Shown: in pieces, positions 1 to 12,653 of the stretch
Layout of the letters: each line of letters starts with the position of its first letter
Position numbering within the stretch: position 1 is the first letter of the stretch
DNA from: Epiperipatus broadwayi
Taxonomy: Eukaryota > Onychophora > Udeonychophora > Euonychophora > Peripatidae
Assembly: GCA_028023455.1 (NCBI GenBank)
Contig: JAQFVV010012394.1
Coordinates: forward strand, 20,600,353-20,664,352
DNA length: 64,000 bases
Direction: 5' to 3'
Translations under genes and position numbers: made by a program
Notes under the pieces: generated by a model
What the model was told of the DNA's origin: nothing
The model's database searches: none
The model's input: the letters and a program-made list of their open reading frames with translations, nothing else

Positions 1-6
1 CTTCCA

Positions 7-344
7 TCTTAACATTATGGCTTTATTTAAGATTTAACTAATCTAGCATGAATGATAGCTCATTAACAAATACATTAACTAATAATGTAGATCTCGTGTT
101 AATAAAACATATTAAAAATATTATATGATTCCCGAGCTGAAATCTATTACTCTATATGATTTACTGTTATGATGTTAAATTCGCAGAAGAGGGTAGCTCG
201 TCCGTGAATTATACAAAAAAAAAAAACATCAGCTCGGAAACCACGTGGGCATGAAATATCATCTTAACGAATATAATAAAATTGGATACCCAAGTAGAAT
301 AAAGATAGATTAATTTACGAGGTTCATTTTTAAAATAGTATTAT
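7..344. repeat. Dispersed repeat A, copy 1
   Basis: This block is nearly identical to 12654-12995, in the same orientation, with only scattered substitutions and small indels. The similarity starts within the first bases of the window, so the true left end may lie outside it. It stops at 344, where copy 2 continues towards repeat B2. No reading frame of note is seen. A and B may belong to one larger mobile element, but no terminal signature or target duplication was found here. Confidence 0.85.
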
Positions 345-3300
345 ACAATGGATCAATAATGGTTGATACTAATATTGAAACCATAAGCTCAGTGTGAATA
401 GGAATGAATATTTTGTCTATAAGTTATGAAGGCTGTGCTATGTCATACTATAATTGCAATTTTGTTTTATGATCAGTACACAGTCATTCATTTGAACAAC
501 TCATATTAATCTAGAACACCTTGAACTTCCAGATAATAAAAACTCATTTAACGATCAATAAATAAAGAGTTAAAAATATTGTCCATGGAACTTTGTTTAA
601 AAATCCAAAGTTTCACTTACACACAAAACCATATTATGGCATGGAGCCAACTAAATTAATTATTATGTCAGAAAGCCCATCTAGATTATTTTGAATCAAA
701 ACACTACTGTCAAAGTTTGAAATATAATGTGAAAGAATAAAATCAAAACTAAATCAGCCAAATGTGAAATATGTTATTTTGACATATATTTTCTTGCTGA
801 ACAAAATATTGAAAGTTTAAAAAAAAACAAAAAAACAACTTAGATATAGGGCATTGTTGTCCAAATTGTTCTTTAATAAAACTAAATTGCACATTAATGC
901 TAAAAGGAACATTAAATAATTGTTCAGCTTATTAATTATTGTGACCTACAAAGATTAATTTTAAATAAAGTCAATTTGAGCTTTTCCAAATATTGAATAA
1001 TGGGAAAATTTTTTTTATAAGAATGTACATACAACATCTACACTTGATTTTTATGTAGATTATCTTAAAGTCGCTCTAAAGAAATACAATATTGATTGTT
1101 TTTATTGGTAAAATATGGCTTACAACAGAATACAATGGAAAATTACAATTAGACAAAATATTGAAATTTTTCAGAAAAAAAGTCTGCTGCAGAAAAAGTT
1201 AAAAGACAGACAGTATCACAAAACAAATAAAGAAGAGATGGATTAGCATGCTCAATGTGAATATATTTGTATCTCAAAGATTGGTTTGTAAAATTATCCA
1301 CAATTCATCTCTAATATATTACTACAGTTATTTTACCTTTCTCTTTTTTTCTTTCTTTTAGCATTAAAATGGTCATCTCATTTGTGTGTGGCTGCTAATA
1401 ATAATGATGATTTTACCTACCTATTCTAAAAATAATATTGCACATTATAAATTATTTTAAAATCTTTGTTTGCTTCATAACTGAAGTGAACTTTAAAAGT
1501 GTCTTAAGTATATATTATATAACTTCAGAAAGTCTAGATCTATGATCTTTTGATCCTTGTACTTGTAATTGACAGATTTGTTTTGGAACTTTGAAATTTA
1601 TTAAATTTCTTCTTTGGTTTTAAAAAAATGAAGGGCAAAATGTGGTCAGTTTTAAGTGTCATTAACTATTTTTTATGAAAACTATACTAAAAGGTCAAAA
1701 TAAAGTTATTAGCTTCACATAAGAATAGATATCCTTTATTTTAAATTCAATACCAATTACAAAAAATAATCAAAATAGAAATGAATTCATTTTGTAACAA
1801 CAAATAAAAAAAAAGTTTAAAGTGAAAATTATTTTCTTTGATTATCATTGCCAATAAACTGACAGCACATCATGAAGAAGGCTAGAAAAAGATCTAGTTC
1901 ATGCTATTTTGCCATGGTATTTCTCAGCATATGTGATCCAGATGAAAATACGAAATAGTCCAGAAGATGTGCCTCTCATCTTCTTGAAAACAGCATTTGA
2001 TACATGGTAGTTTGCTCTCAATATCATTAAAATCATTGTGGCCTAGAAATTTCAATGCTCTTTCTTCACTGGCAATTACTTTTCCATAGAAATCTTTGAA
2101 AACATATTTCTTTCAAACAATGGTATACCAGTCAGTAAGTTGACAACTTTCTTAAGATAAGAATGGTTAGCATTCTGAAATCATGAAGTCTAAATGAAGA
2201 ATAGCAGATTTATTTTATTTCTTTTTACATGATTCATTCAATAAATTATCTCTTTTTTTTTGCAATTGTAACCTTAGATATATAATTTTTCAGCCATTTA
2301 TATGTCTAAGATTTATTTCTTTTTAAAAAAGTGAACACAATAATAATAAAGCACTATTAATGAACAACACAAGTTTTATTTTAACATTTCTTTATAAAAA
2401 AAAAAAAAAAACATAAAAAAAACAAAAAAAAAAATTCATCTATGTAACACATATTTTGTTTTCTATTTATGTACATCTATTTTATGTATCTAATGTACAC
2501 TGAAGCATAAATTCTTTACTATTTATCTCAATAATTTCATCGCATTGTTTTAAAGAATTAAGTAAATGTAAATGTAATGTAGGTAAGTACTCAATTCTAT
2601 CAGTTCCTGATGAATTTACTGGGATGTATAAATTTGACAATATTTGAAGAGTGAAAATAAAATAAAATAAAAAACATTATACAATGCATAAATATTAGAT
2701 TATGGGGTTTTCTTCTAATATAGTTTTGTCTCCTTCATCTAACATGATATTTATAATAATAAATGAAAGCAAATATAAATTATTCCACGATTTCAATCAT
2801 TTTCTATTGTTGTATTTAGTTTACCATATATAAGTGTAATATATATATATATATTTTGAAAATATATATATTAAAAAATTCAAAAACAATAAATTACAAA
2901 TATTAATATAATAAGGCATAATAGGGCAAGCAACCTTCAAAACATTTTGATATTTTATATAGCATTGTGTATTCCCCCTTCCCGTAAATTTCACTCTTAA
3001 AATATTTGTGCATATAAAAAAAAATATGGAGAAAAATTATACTATGATTTTAAAGCAAAAAATAAATAATTCTATAACAGTGTTATCTATAAAAAGTTAT
3101 AAATTATGGTACTGTATTGAGAATAAACAACAAATCATTAAGGAATTGAATATCATGATAAATTATAGTTATTTCCCTTATATAAACATATTTATCTTCA
3201 AAAATCAGTGTACTTTAAATAATGAAGCTTCTTAAATAATGGTAAATAAGGTTTTTTATGAATATAATTTGCTAATAATAAACAACAAATTAATATACTA

Positions 3301-4841
3301 AATCATATTTGTTGCCTCAATTAATTTATTACATAACAAAACAACAACAAAAAACAATAAATATTTAAAATAACTAAAATTAAACTGAAATTTATCTATT
3401 TATTAAATAATGGTTTTTGTAATCAAAATTAACATTATAACAACATTTTTAACAAGCTGTGCAAAGCAAAACAAACAATGTGGTGCTAATTAAACACAAA
3501 AAAGTTATTAACAACATCAATTTTAATACAGCATACATAAATAAATATGTAATTTTAAATTGATGCATTCAAAATACAACATTAGAACAATTCACATTCA
3601 ATAAGTTCCAGAAAAAAAGAATGTGATAATTTTGATACATGGTGTACTATTTCCAAAAAAATAATGTTAATAATATTTAATTAGTGATAATTACTTAATA
3701 AAACTAATTAATCATTTTTATATTCATCTCACTAATGGTTGAGACAACTAATTAAAAAAAAACTCTATATAATATAGATTTTTAACATAACACAAAAATA
3801 GAATAATGTTGTAAAAAAGAAAGCGTAGTAATAAATAAATAAATGAGCAATCGTGTGACTGCACACTGATTGTGCAAAATAATGATTAACAGATTCATGA
3901 CAAAACTCATCATGCAGATAATTTATAAATTCAAATTTTTTATTTAATTTTTTTTTCAACTGAGAATAGTTAAAGTATTGAAATATATACAGTATAATAT
4001 ATGTCTACATTTTTCTCAATCATTTTTTTAGTACAATGTTGTTAGAATTATTTTGTTGTTTAATTAATTTTGAATTATATATAAATATATTTATTAGTAA
4101 TGCTAATTATAGAATATTATAAAACAATTCTACTATTCTTTTATGATTCTCAAGTACATAGAAAATTATTTGTATTTTTAAAATATTTCCATTCTACAAT
4201 TACTTGACTGCAAAGGTGTGAAATTCTATAGAAAGAATGACATGAAAAATAAGAATCTCCTACAAAATATATATATCACAAATATTATAAATGGGTTCAA
4301 TTCTCCAAAATTATTTAGTGTGAATAAAGATTAAGGTTTTAAAAGTTTAGACCAAAAAAATCAAATCTTAAGACAAATATATCTAAATCATTTTAGGTTT
4401 GTGAATGAGATTTCTAATTTGTGGCATTTGAAGATGGTCTTGAATTTCTTTTTTTTTTCTAGTAAATAAATGTTTAATAGATTTGTAATAACTAGTCACA
4501 TTATAACAAATGAAAAAAAAAATTGAAAGATATTAAATACCAACTAAATTAAATATTAACTTTAACAGGTTGACATTTTCATAATTCTCCCTAATGACAA
4601 TTTTTATAAGCATTTAACATTTGATTTTAGTAAACAAACTGTAATTTTATATTAGAATTTAATAAAATGGACTTGATTTGCTAAAAACATAAGTTTATAA
4701 ACAAAACTACATCCTTAAAATTCATATTTGAACTTTGCAAATATATTTAAAAATTATAAAGTGAAGTACATAGTAAGAACAATTACTTTTTTTTCTTTTT
4801 GAAGTAATTATAGCAATATTGCTGAAAAAAATAAAAGTAAT
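345..4841. other. AT-rich region without recognised genes
   Basis: Very A+T-rich DNA with many homopolymer A/T runs (for example about 2396-2435) and a short (TA)n stretch near 2840-2855. Apart from the coding-like relic at 1926-2112, I see no gene, RNA or element end. The small open frames at 3008-3235 and 3765-3959 are low-complexity products rich in Lys, Asn, Ile or Phe and are best read as chance. Confidence 0.6.
1926..2112 (-). pseudogene. Coding-like relic, unidentified protein
   Basis: The minus strand is open for about 62 codons and has protein-like composition (charged, aromatic and Gly residues well mixed), unlike the Lys/Asn/Ile noise around it. The peptide includes the stretches DFYGKVIASEERALKFLG and CIKCCFQEDERHIFW, the latter with Cys-x2-Cys spacing. 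It lacks an initiating Met. A second readable stretch lies just upstream in another frame (about 2115-2180, including SYLKKVVNLLTGIPLFE), which suggests a frameshifted pseudogene or part of an exon. I do not recognise the family. It could be a TE accessory protein, a host exon or a retrocopy. Confidence 0.3.
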
Positions 4842-5856
4842 AAAATTTTGATAGTCTTCTCTTAGCGTGTTGAAACCGCGAGAGGGTGTACTTTCTATGC
4901 AAACGCACAGAAATATAACATTACCGGGCCTTTTTTTTTTATTTTCAACTTTAACATTATTTTCTAAAATGGAATAATTACGTTTTTAAATTACATTAGA
5001 CATTTTACCACCTTGTGACAATTTGCAAACTATTTTTAAACAATTTACGAAACATTATTTTGTAAAAAAAATATTTCTGAAATACAATATTTTAAATTAC
5101 ATTCCACAAATCCACATGTAGTGCTGGAATGTGCATAGGGGGGAGGGAGGACCGATGGTTTTGCCGGTCTGAAGGATCAGCCAAAAGATGCAGTACTCAA
5201 TTTATAAAGCGACATTATTTTCTAAAGTACAATAATTACATTTGTAAATTACATTAGACATGTCAGCATGGTGCACTGGAATGTGCAGGGGAGGTGATGG
5301 TTTTGCCGGTCCGAAGAATTGGTCAATAGAGGCAGTACTCTGAATCAAACCAAGCTTATGATTTTCAAAACAATGTGCAACCTCAGCCATTTCATTTGAT
5401 TCATAGCTGTTCTCACACAAACATCTTTTCACATGACTGGTGTAAAATGGTGCTTGGCCTGATCCTTTTGCAATTGTTTTCACATTCTATGATATGTAGG
5501 GAAGCATAGGGACATGCTTACAATTATTAGTATGTACTAGAACGTCAGTTAGGATGTAAGATCACTATTACAAAGGCATAATTGGATTCCAAACACCCTC
5601 ACACTATACAGTAGTGATCTATTAAGTGTGCACATTTGCATAGTGTCATGAAGCACATCAGCAGGCCATAATGTTGGTGTGCAATGCCATCTAATCCTGC
5701 TAATGGCTAATATGAATAGAACTGTTCTATAGGTTATAACTTTCTGTGCTTTTGCATAGAAATATTAAGCCGGGTAAAAGGCATATTTCTGTGTTTATAT
5801 AGAAAGTACGCCTTCTAGTGGTTTCAACACGCTAAGAGAAGACTATCAAAATTTTT
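4842..5856. mobile_element. DNA transposon-like element with 85-bp terminal inverted repeats
   Basis: The left end (GATAGTCTTCTCTTAGCGTG, from 4850) is mirrored at 5847, and the inverted similarity continues for about 85 bp on each side (4850-4930 and 5768-5847). AAAATTTT lies directly outside both ends, which would be an 8-bp target duplication. That sequence is its own reverse complement, so it could also be part of the inverted repeat. The interior holds two imperfect copies of a block of about 200 bp (near 4950-5190 and 5210-5345). A 93-codon minus-strand frame (5202-5483) is too short and unlike known transposases to be called a gene. This is probably a non-autonomous element; an 8-bp duplication would fit hAT, P or Merlin-type superfamilies. 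Confidence 0.75.
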
Positions 5857-6385
5857 GTTGATTGAACTTTATTTGTAAAAACCAAATGAATTAATGTTAA
5901 GTCATCACAAATCTATGAAATTTTCTTCTAAAATTTATAAAATTGATTTATAATTATTAAGATATCACAAAAGTTATGTACTACTATATTTAGCAAGCTA
6001 TTACTTATAATTTCCTTTCTACCACTTCAACATATTTCTTAACTTTTTTTTTTTAAAAAAAATATATTTGACTAAAATCAAAGTGTAATCATGGATACTT
6101 TTGTTTTTAAATAATTATTATACAAATATTTTATAAAAATAATCATAAACATTTAAATAAGCTACAAAAAATATACAATTTTTTGCTCATTGCTAGCTAT
6201 AATAAACGAGGCATTAACAATTAATCTCACAAAAAAAAAACTAACAATCAGCCATGTGATGGGAAAGGTTCAGATCTTTGTACTTTCTTTTGGCAGTAGA
6301 TTTCTGAACTTTTCAGATTTTTTTGTAACTAATAAATTAATATATTTTCGTTCAAGTTTCTGTTGTCAAAATGAAATGCAAAGGA
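5857..6385. other. AT-rich spacer, possible decayed endonuclease tail of RTE
   Basis: Nothing certain is seen. On the plus strand a frame near 6289-6360 reads like the end of an RTE endonuclease domain (for example GSRFLNFSDFF). The match is weak, and the segment could equally be unrelated sequence upstream of a truncated LINE. Confidence 0.25.
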
Positions 6386-8357
6386 AGTTGTAAGATGTGA
6401 AATACATGTTAGTGCAAAACTAGAGAGACAAAAATTATTAAGAAAAACAATATTTACAGTTGATATTCCTAATTTTCAGAAACATTCTAATGAATTTAAA
6501 TTAGAACTTACAAATAGGTTTCAAGTTTTAGTAGATTTTGAACATGATTCACATTTGAATGAAATTAATATGAAAACAACTGATACACTTTTAAAAACGC
6601 AACAAAAATAGCTGGTTGAAAAAAGCAGCACTTGACCAATAACATTTTTACTGAGACTAGAGAATTTATGAAGAAAAAAGGGAATATGAAAATACACAAA
6701 AATGATGTGTTAAAAAGGATTGAATATGTAGAATTTTGTAAAATGATGCAGAAAAGAGTTGAAAATGATATAAGAGTGTATAACTGTGAACTAGGAAGGA
6801 AAGCAGTAGAAGAGAATGAAAAGTCTCAAGAGTGTAAAACAACATTTTGGTATTGGTAGGAAATTTATATTTGCAATAAGAAAAAAAGCTGGAATTATTA
6901 CTAAAAAGAGAGATGACATCATGGAATGGATAGAAGACTTTTATCAACAATTATATAGTAATAAAGAACAAAAACCTCCTATATCTATTACATCTTCTGA
7001 ATTTCCCAGAATTTTAAATAAAGAAGTGAGACATACAATTAAATATATGAAGAAAGGAAAGGTTCCAGGTAATGGTAGAATTATAATTGATATATTAAAA
7101 GAAGCAGTTGAAAAAATAGAAATTTTTTAACAACGCCATATACCAAATGTCTAAATGATAAAGATGTATCAGATGATTGGAATAATGTAGTATTAATCTT
7201 AATATTTAAAAAAGGTGATAAAGAAGATATTCGAAATTACAGACCTATCAGTCTTTTATCAATTTTACACAAAATTTTTACGAAGATAATTACAACTCGT
7301 CTACAGAGAACACTGGACTTCCACCAACCAAGAGAACAATCTGGATTTAAAAGTGGTTTTAGTACAGGATATCATATCCAGGGATTGAGAGAAGTTATAG
7401 AAAGGACAAATGAATATGAGTTGACATTATGTTTTCGATTTCTAGATTATGAAAAGGCATTTGAATCTAAACTTTTCTTCAGTGATTAAAGCATTGGATC
7501 ATCAAGGTATAGATCCAAGATATTGTCATATTTTAAAGAATATTTATAAAAATGCAACAGCAGCAATTAGATTAGATAATGATACTGGAAAAGTCAACAT
7601 GTAAGACGGGGTGACTCCATATCCCCAAAACTTTTTACAGCAGTGCTGTAAGAAGTATTTTGTGGATTAAAATGAAAAGCTAAAGGAGTGAAAGTAAATG
7701 ATTATTTCGGTCATTTAGATTTTTCAGATGATGTAGTTGTTTTTGCTAATAATGCTTTAGATCTACAGGAAATGTTGCAGTAGTTATCAGATGAAAGTAG
7801 GACTAAAGATAAATGTTAAAATGACTCAAGTGATGTTTAATGGATTTTCTCAAAAATATGAAAATAAAGATTGTTTATGATGAGTTAGAAGAAGTTAACA
7901 GTTACAAACGCCTTGGTCAGATTATTAATACAGATGGAAACATAATGGATGAAATTAATCATAGAATTAAACTTGGTTGGAGTGCTTTTAGTAGAAATAA
8001 CTTGATACTAAAAGGAAATATGCCTATGTGTTTGTAAAGAAAGATTTTTTAATAAACGTATTTTACCTGTTCCTACTTAATAGAAGAGCAATACAGATTT
8101 CAGACCACTCAAAGAAGTATGGAGAGATGTATATTGGGAGTAAAAGAAAGAGATCGAGAACCCAATATATCGGTAAGAGAACAATAAGGTGCAACTGACT
8201 TCATTGAAAAGATTAAAGTGGAGTTGGGCTGGACATATTTCTAGAAGAGATGATAGTAGATGGACAATTGTAATCTTAAACTGGATTCTAAGAGATTGTA
8301 GAAGACCCAGGAAGAGACCACATGTGAGATGGATAGATGAAATAAGAAAGTGATGTG
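6386..8357 (+). pseudogene. RTE-clade LINE, degenerate reverse transcriptase
   Basis: This is a decayed non-LTR retrotransposon polyprotein spread over several frames. In order it shows: the linker after the endonuclease (VRCEIHVSAKLERQKLL, from about 6388); the helical linker (6632-6960); the reverse transcriptase start RNYRPISLLS (about 7232) with FKSGFSTGYHIQ; the RQGDSISPKLF-like region (about 7603-7640); the catalytic box written FSDD instead of FADD (about 7720-7735); the thumb segment NSYKRLGQIINTDGNIMDE (7840-8037); and the C-terminal GRPRKRPHVRW-type end (about 8305-8340). Several stops and frameshifts break it, and most or all of the endonuclease is missing. An intact family member would act in target-primed reverse transcription; this copy cannot be active. 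It is closely related to the minus-strand copy at 31.6-32.9 kb. Confidence 0.9.
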
Positions 8358-8430
8358 GAGAAGAGAAGCTAAATATCTTACTTTTCCATACTTATTAAAC
8401 CTATTATTTTGAAATTTCCTTGTGAGTATA

Positions 8431-8975
8431 TGACATTTTTAGTTATTAAAATGATTTTAAAGTTGTAAAATACAAGTTGAATTAATATTTACGTTTTGAA
8501 TATTTTTACTCGATTTTTACATAGAATAAATCACCACACACTACAATCTGTTTGATGTTTTGGTAACATATTAATTTTAATAAATTTATTTTTGAACTGA
8601 ATAGATCTTTTAATATATTTAAAGGATAATTTTATTTGTTTTGGCTCCAGTAATTTAAAAATATTTATTGTGTAAGGTGATCTTCGAATTATTATTTGCA
8701 CGTAAACAAAACGCAAATTTAACTTTTTAAAATAACACGTTATGACATTTTTAGTTATTAAAATGATTTTAAAGTTGTAAAATACAAGTTGAATTAATAT
8801 TTACGTCTTGAATATTTTTACTCGATTTTTACATTCCGAATAAATCACCACGCACTACAATCTGTTTGATGTTTTGGTAACATATTAATTTTAATAAATT
8901 TATTGTGTAAAGTGATCTTCGAATTATTATTTGCACGTAAACAAAACGCAAATTTATCTTTTTAAAATAATACGT
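8431..8975. repeat. 312-bp tandem duplication, two copies
   Basis: The sequence starting TGACATTTTTAGTTATTAAA at 8431 recurs at 8743, so the period is 312 bp. The second copy has an internal deletion of roughly 70 bp corresponding to about 8588-8660. Both are A+T-rich and non-coding. The pair lies just downstream of the RTE relic and may be its 3' flank or a separate local duplication. Confidence 0.85.
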
Positions 8976-9349
8976 TTGCTAAATAAAAGATCTATAAACT
9001 GAAATGTATTTTGTATTACTTTAAAAATTGCTGCAAATATTATTTGAAAGTAAAAAAAAACCAATCACTTTTCAAAATAACGAAGGTCAGAATTGTTTTG
9101 AAAGATTACGGGAGTCGTTAAAACTTACCTTAAAAAACATTTTTAGAGAAAAAAAAGACATCGATTTTTAAAAGAAAATAATTTAAGAATACATAGATTT
9201 ATCCGAGAGTGAAACTCAATGTAAGAATATTAAATTTTAAAGCAGATTTAAATAGTTATGGTTTTCTATATTATTCACACTTTCACATTATATGCTGTAT
9301 TTATTTTAAGAACGTGGAGGCAAACCGGAACTAGCAAGCGAATGTAAAT

Positions 9350-9765
9350 ATCGCTTCTAAACGGTGCCGTTTTTTCGCGCATGGCGTGGAGAGAACAGCG
9401 CCACCTAGTGGGCTAGAATGCTGGGTAGTCGCTGTTTAGCAGACGATGTGAACTGGATCGGTTTACCTATGGCTAACAGCGCCACCTAGCGGGCAGTAGT
9501 GCTGGCTGCTACTTGGCATAATGTTTCTGTGCGTACGCATGGTGAACAGCGCCATCTAGTGGCTGGAACTTTGCGTCGTCTGCTTTTGGCCACATGGCAT
9601 GTTGTTGCTGTGCATACGCATGGTGAACAGCGCCATCTAGTGGCCAGAAGTTGCGTCGTCTGCTTTTTGGCCCCCTACTCTGAATATTTTCTGCAATTTT
9701 TGCAGAAATGACGTCTCTAGCAGTGGCAGGACAGACAGTGGCAGGACAGAAAATAAGAAAGCACC
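9350..9765. repeat. G+C-richer tandem array with four CTCF-like motifs
   Basis: This patch stands out from the surrounding AT-rich DNA. GCGCCAYCTAGYGG occurs four times, at 9398-9411, 9479-9492, 9549-9562 and 9630-9643. The last two lie in clear tandem units with an 81-bp period (units start at 9529 and 9610). A second small repeat, of GACAGTGGCAG, sits at about 9720-9748. Read on the minus strand the motif is CCACTAGGTGGCGC or CCACTAGATGGCGC, a close match to the known core binding motif of the insulator protein CTCF in animals. A 70-codon plus-strand frame across it (9499-9711) simply translates the tandem repeat. It could be an insulator-like cluster, a minisatellite, or the end of a mobile element. 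Confidence 0.7.
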
Positions 9766-10853
9766 GTAGAAATTAAAATGAAATTTTTTTTAGAAATATA
9801 GAGTTCAATTAGAGTTCCAAAACGAATTTTAATCTTGGGTATCATGTTACCTTTAGTTCATTTAAGTTTGCACACTGTTTGGAGAGTCCGAGTTTCCTGG
9901 TTCAATGGCAGTTACATTTAGGAGAAGATTTATTCGACAGAAGTAGCAGATTTTTAGGTTTATCACATTTTGTGGGATTCTAATATTGTATAGCCATCAG
10001 TCTGGAGGAGCATAGCATGTTACCTACTCTTGGCACATTGCTAGATATGAAATTTGGATCGCGAGAAATATAATAAACAGCATAATTAGAATTAACATTT
10101 CTGGTTCTAACTTTTCATTGATCAAAAAAAAAACCAATCAGTTGTGGCTTTTTATTCTCTTTTTCCTTATCTCTGGGATCCATCGAGCAATACATCATCC
10201 ATGCAGCTGTCTCTCGGGTCTGTGCCATACATCCTTTTAGGTCACGGATGCAATAGTCATACAGGTTGGAATTTCAATCTGATCACTTTTACATTTTACC
10301 TTTTACATGACATAATTTATAAAAGTTATTTTTAACAAACCTTTTTCTTTGTTTCTGTACGTTTTAAAATACCTTTTTAACTCTGTCATTTTTTCCCCCT
10401 CCCGCTATGACTTGCCTTTAATTAGCAGGGGAATTTTAAAAGAATCTTTATTTTAAATTGAGAATTATTTATTTTTATAATTTTAGTATTACCTGGACCT
10501 GACCTAAATAATATGTTTACGTTTTAAAAATATAATTATTGATTTTTTTAATATAATTTAAGATATTATTTAAATCTATCAGAATAATTAATAGGATTAT
10601 TTAAATTTATACAACTCATGCATGGCAATTTAATAATACCTTGCAATGTGTTATTTTAAAATAAGCTTATCAGAGTATGTGCGCATATATAACATTTAAT
10701 TATTTATTTGAACACTAGATATTCTATATTATTATTCATTAATCTGATATTCAAGGTCAGAATCCATGTAAACCCATACAAAAAGGGGCGAGAGGTAGAA
10801 TGATGACAGAACTAAGGTGAAACTAAGATTTGAATACAAATCTTACAGTTTCA
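9766..10853. repeat. Repeat B, copy 1 (about 1.09 kb)
   Basis: Nearly identical and collinear with 13029-14122. Both copies end in CTTACAGTTTCA and then diverge. Weaker similarity continues a little upstream, from ACAGAAAATA at 9747. The possible frame at 10144-10335 is disrupted in the second copy by a one-base deletion and differing bases, so B does not appear to code for protein. B1 and B2 are in direct orientation about 2.2 kb apart, which would suit long terminal repeats, but TG...CA ends, a primer-binding site and target duplications were not found. Confidence 0.85.
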
Positions 10854-12653
10854 TATTCCCTTACTTGGAATGGGTAGTAATAAATGAATCCTCTCTTTTT
10901 AATAAAGAGGAAAATACAAAATTAAAACAGGATAACATGATAATGCAAAAAACCCCTGCATTTTAAGGGTCCAACGATATCACACTCGGATCAGCGATTA
11001 ACTTGCTAGCTTCTACACCCCCTCATTTCTTTCTCTCTGCCTTGAAACACCAAAAAAGAGACCCTCCAATTGTGATTGTGGCCTTTTTCCTATTTCCTCA
11101 TTGAAGGTTTCTATCTGTTGTTTCTATCATTTCTATAGTGTTTTCCTAATCTATTGCCACTTATATCTCTAATGGCTATTTCTAAACTTCCCCGGTACTA
11201 TGGCTATATCTGCTCTTCCCATTATTCTTTCCACCTATTCTGGCTGCTACCCCTATCTATTATAATTTGCTGCTGCCATTACTCTTGATCTCATACATAT
11301 TTTTATTATTTTATATATATATATTTAGATCCGAGTATGTTTCGTCATTACCCTTTTACATATGTTCGTATCTATTCCACGTCTGCTGCCTGCTCAATAT
11401 CTCATTTGATTTATTTATTTATTTATATATATAGTAGTTATAAAACAACATATGAACGAAAGAAAATTCAATAATAAAAAACATTCTCTTTTTTTTTTTT
11501 GATCTCAGGGTATTTTCGTATTCGGCCCACGTTGCGGCGTCAGCGGCTAAAAAAAAATACTATGTAACGGTAAGATTTCGTATGCCTCGCTAACATGTTG
11601 CAAAATTCCACCACCATGTTCGAATGGCCGCATAACAGGTGGGTTCAGGGCCTGTGATACAGTATTTGAATCTAGTAGTTTCATTCACAACAAAACCCAC
11701 ATGACAATGCATCTACCCTAACAATAGCATTATTTTCTAGGCCTGGTGGTCAGGTAAACAAGAGACTCTAACTAATGGTTTCACCTTATGGACTACTACT
11801 ATATTCTACTATTCATTGATATGATTAATACTAATTATTATTAAATTAAGCAAACACAGACATGGATATAGATAATTTAAATATTTTAATTGCGGTTAAT
11901 TCACATAGATAAATATATTGCGCTACCTGGATATCAATATAAATTACACTCCATGCCTCACATTTCAATTGGCGAATATTACGAGACACGTTATGAGATC
12001 TTAATGTGGAGTGCATTCGTTCACAAAGCTATCATCCTATTTACTTTATAATATTAATATTTAGTCTAATATTTTACTCAAGATTAACATATGTGGAGGA
12101 GTGGAGCTAGACCCAGCATAAACTTTATAATTATTATTAAAGCGACCTGCAGTAGCATGGATACTGCCGAGCTATAAGAGAATCGGCTTTCAAAAAGGAT
12201 AATCACAGAAGAAATGTTAGAGGCTGGTGGGACGATCAAACGTCGGATCGGAGCTCTGTAGTTCTGTCATGAGCACAATATCGGTATGGGGTCTTTGCCT
12301 TTCCATCCCCGACTGCATGACAAGGTAATTGCTAGTGGAATATGAAGAGGGTTGGCCAAACATTGGGTCAGGGCCTTAGGAGTGGTCAAGAGCGCGGTGT
12401 TGGTATGAAGTCTTAGCCTTTCCATCCCCGACTGCATGACAAGGTTTCTGTGCTATTATATATTTTGTATGCTCCTTAAGTGCGAGAACAAATGCTTACA
12501 GTACCTCTATTACATTTCTGCGATACAAAAATTCATGTATCAATAACTAGTGCAGTTCATAACTTTAATGCAAATGCATTTTTTTTATACAAATCTATCC
12601 CCAATCTCCACATGACTAGTAATTAATTTACTATCATTAAAACCCCCCCTCCT
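10854..12653. other. Spacer between direct repeats B1 and B2, no gene recognised
   Basis: Moderately A+T-rich DNA with some more complex stretches (about 10980-11250 and 11520-11760). No reading frame of useful length or known protein motif was found on either strand. It contains the 119-bp tandem repeat listed separately. It may be the interior of a non-autonomous element bounded by the B repeats. Confidence 0.5.
12262..12446. repeat. 119-bp tandem repeat, about 1.5 copies
   Basis: TTCCATCCCCGACTGCATGA begins at 12301 and again at 12420. The preceding 40 bases are also related between copies (GGTATGGGGTCTTTGCC versus GGTATGAAGTCTTAGCC). No coding potential is seen. Confidence 0.8.

Noticed and set aside
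5202-5483. A 93-codon minus-strand frame inside the inverted-repeat element as a transposase
   Set aside because: It is short, has no catalytic Asp/Glu layout, and spans the duplicated non-coding block.
9499-9711. A 70-codon plus-strand frame with repeated RTHGEQRHLVA motif
   Set aside because: The peptide repeat only reflects the 81-bp tandem DNA repeat; no homology or signal suggests a protein.
10144-10335. A 63-codon frame in repeat B1
   Set aside because: Repeat B2 has a one-base deletion and changed bases in the same place, so the frame is not kept.
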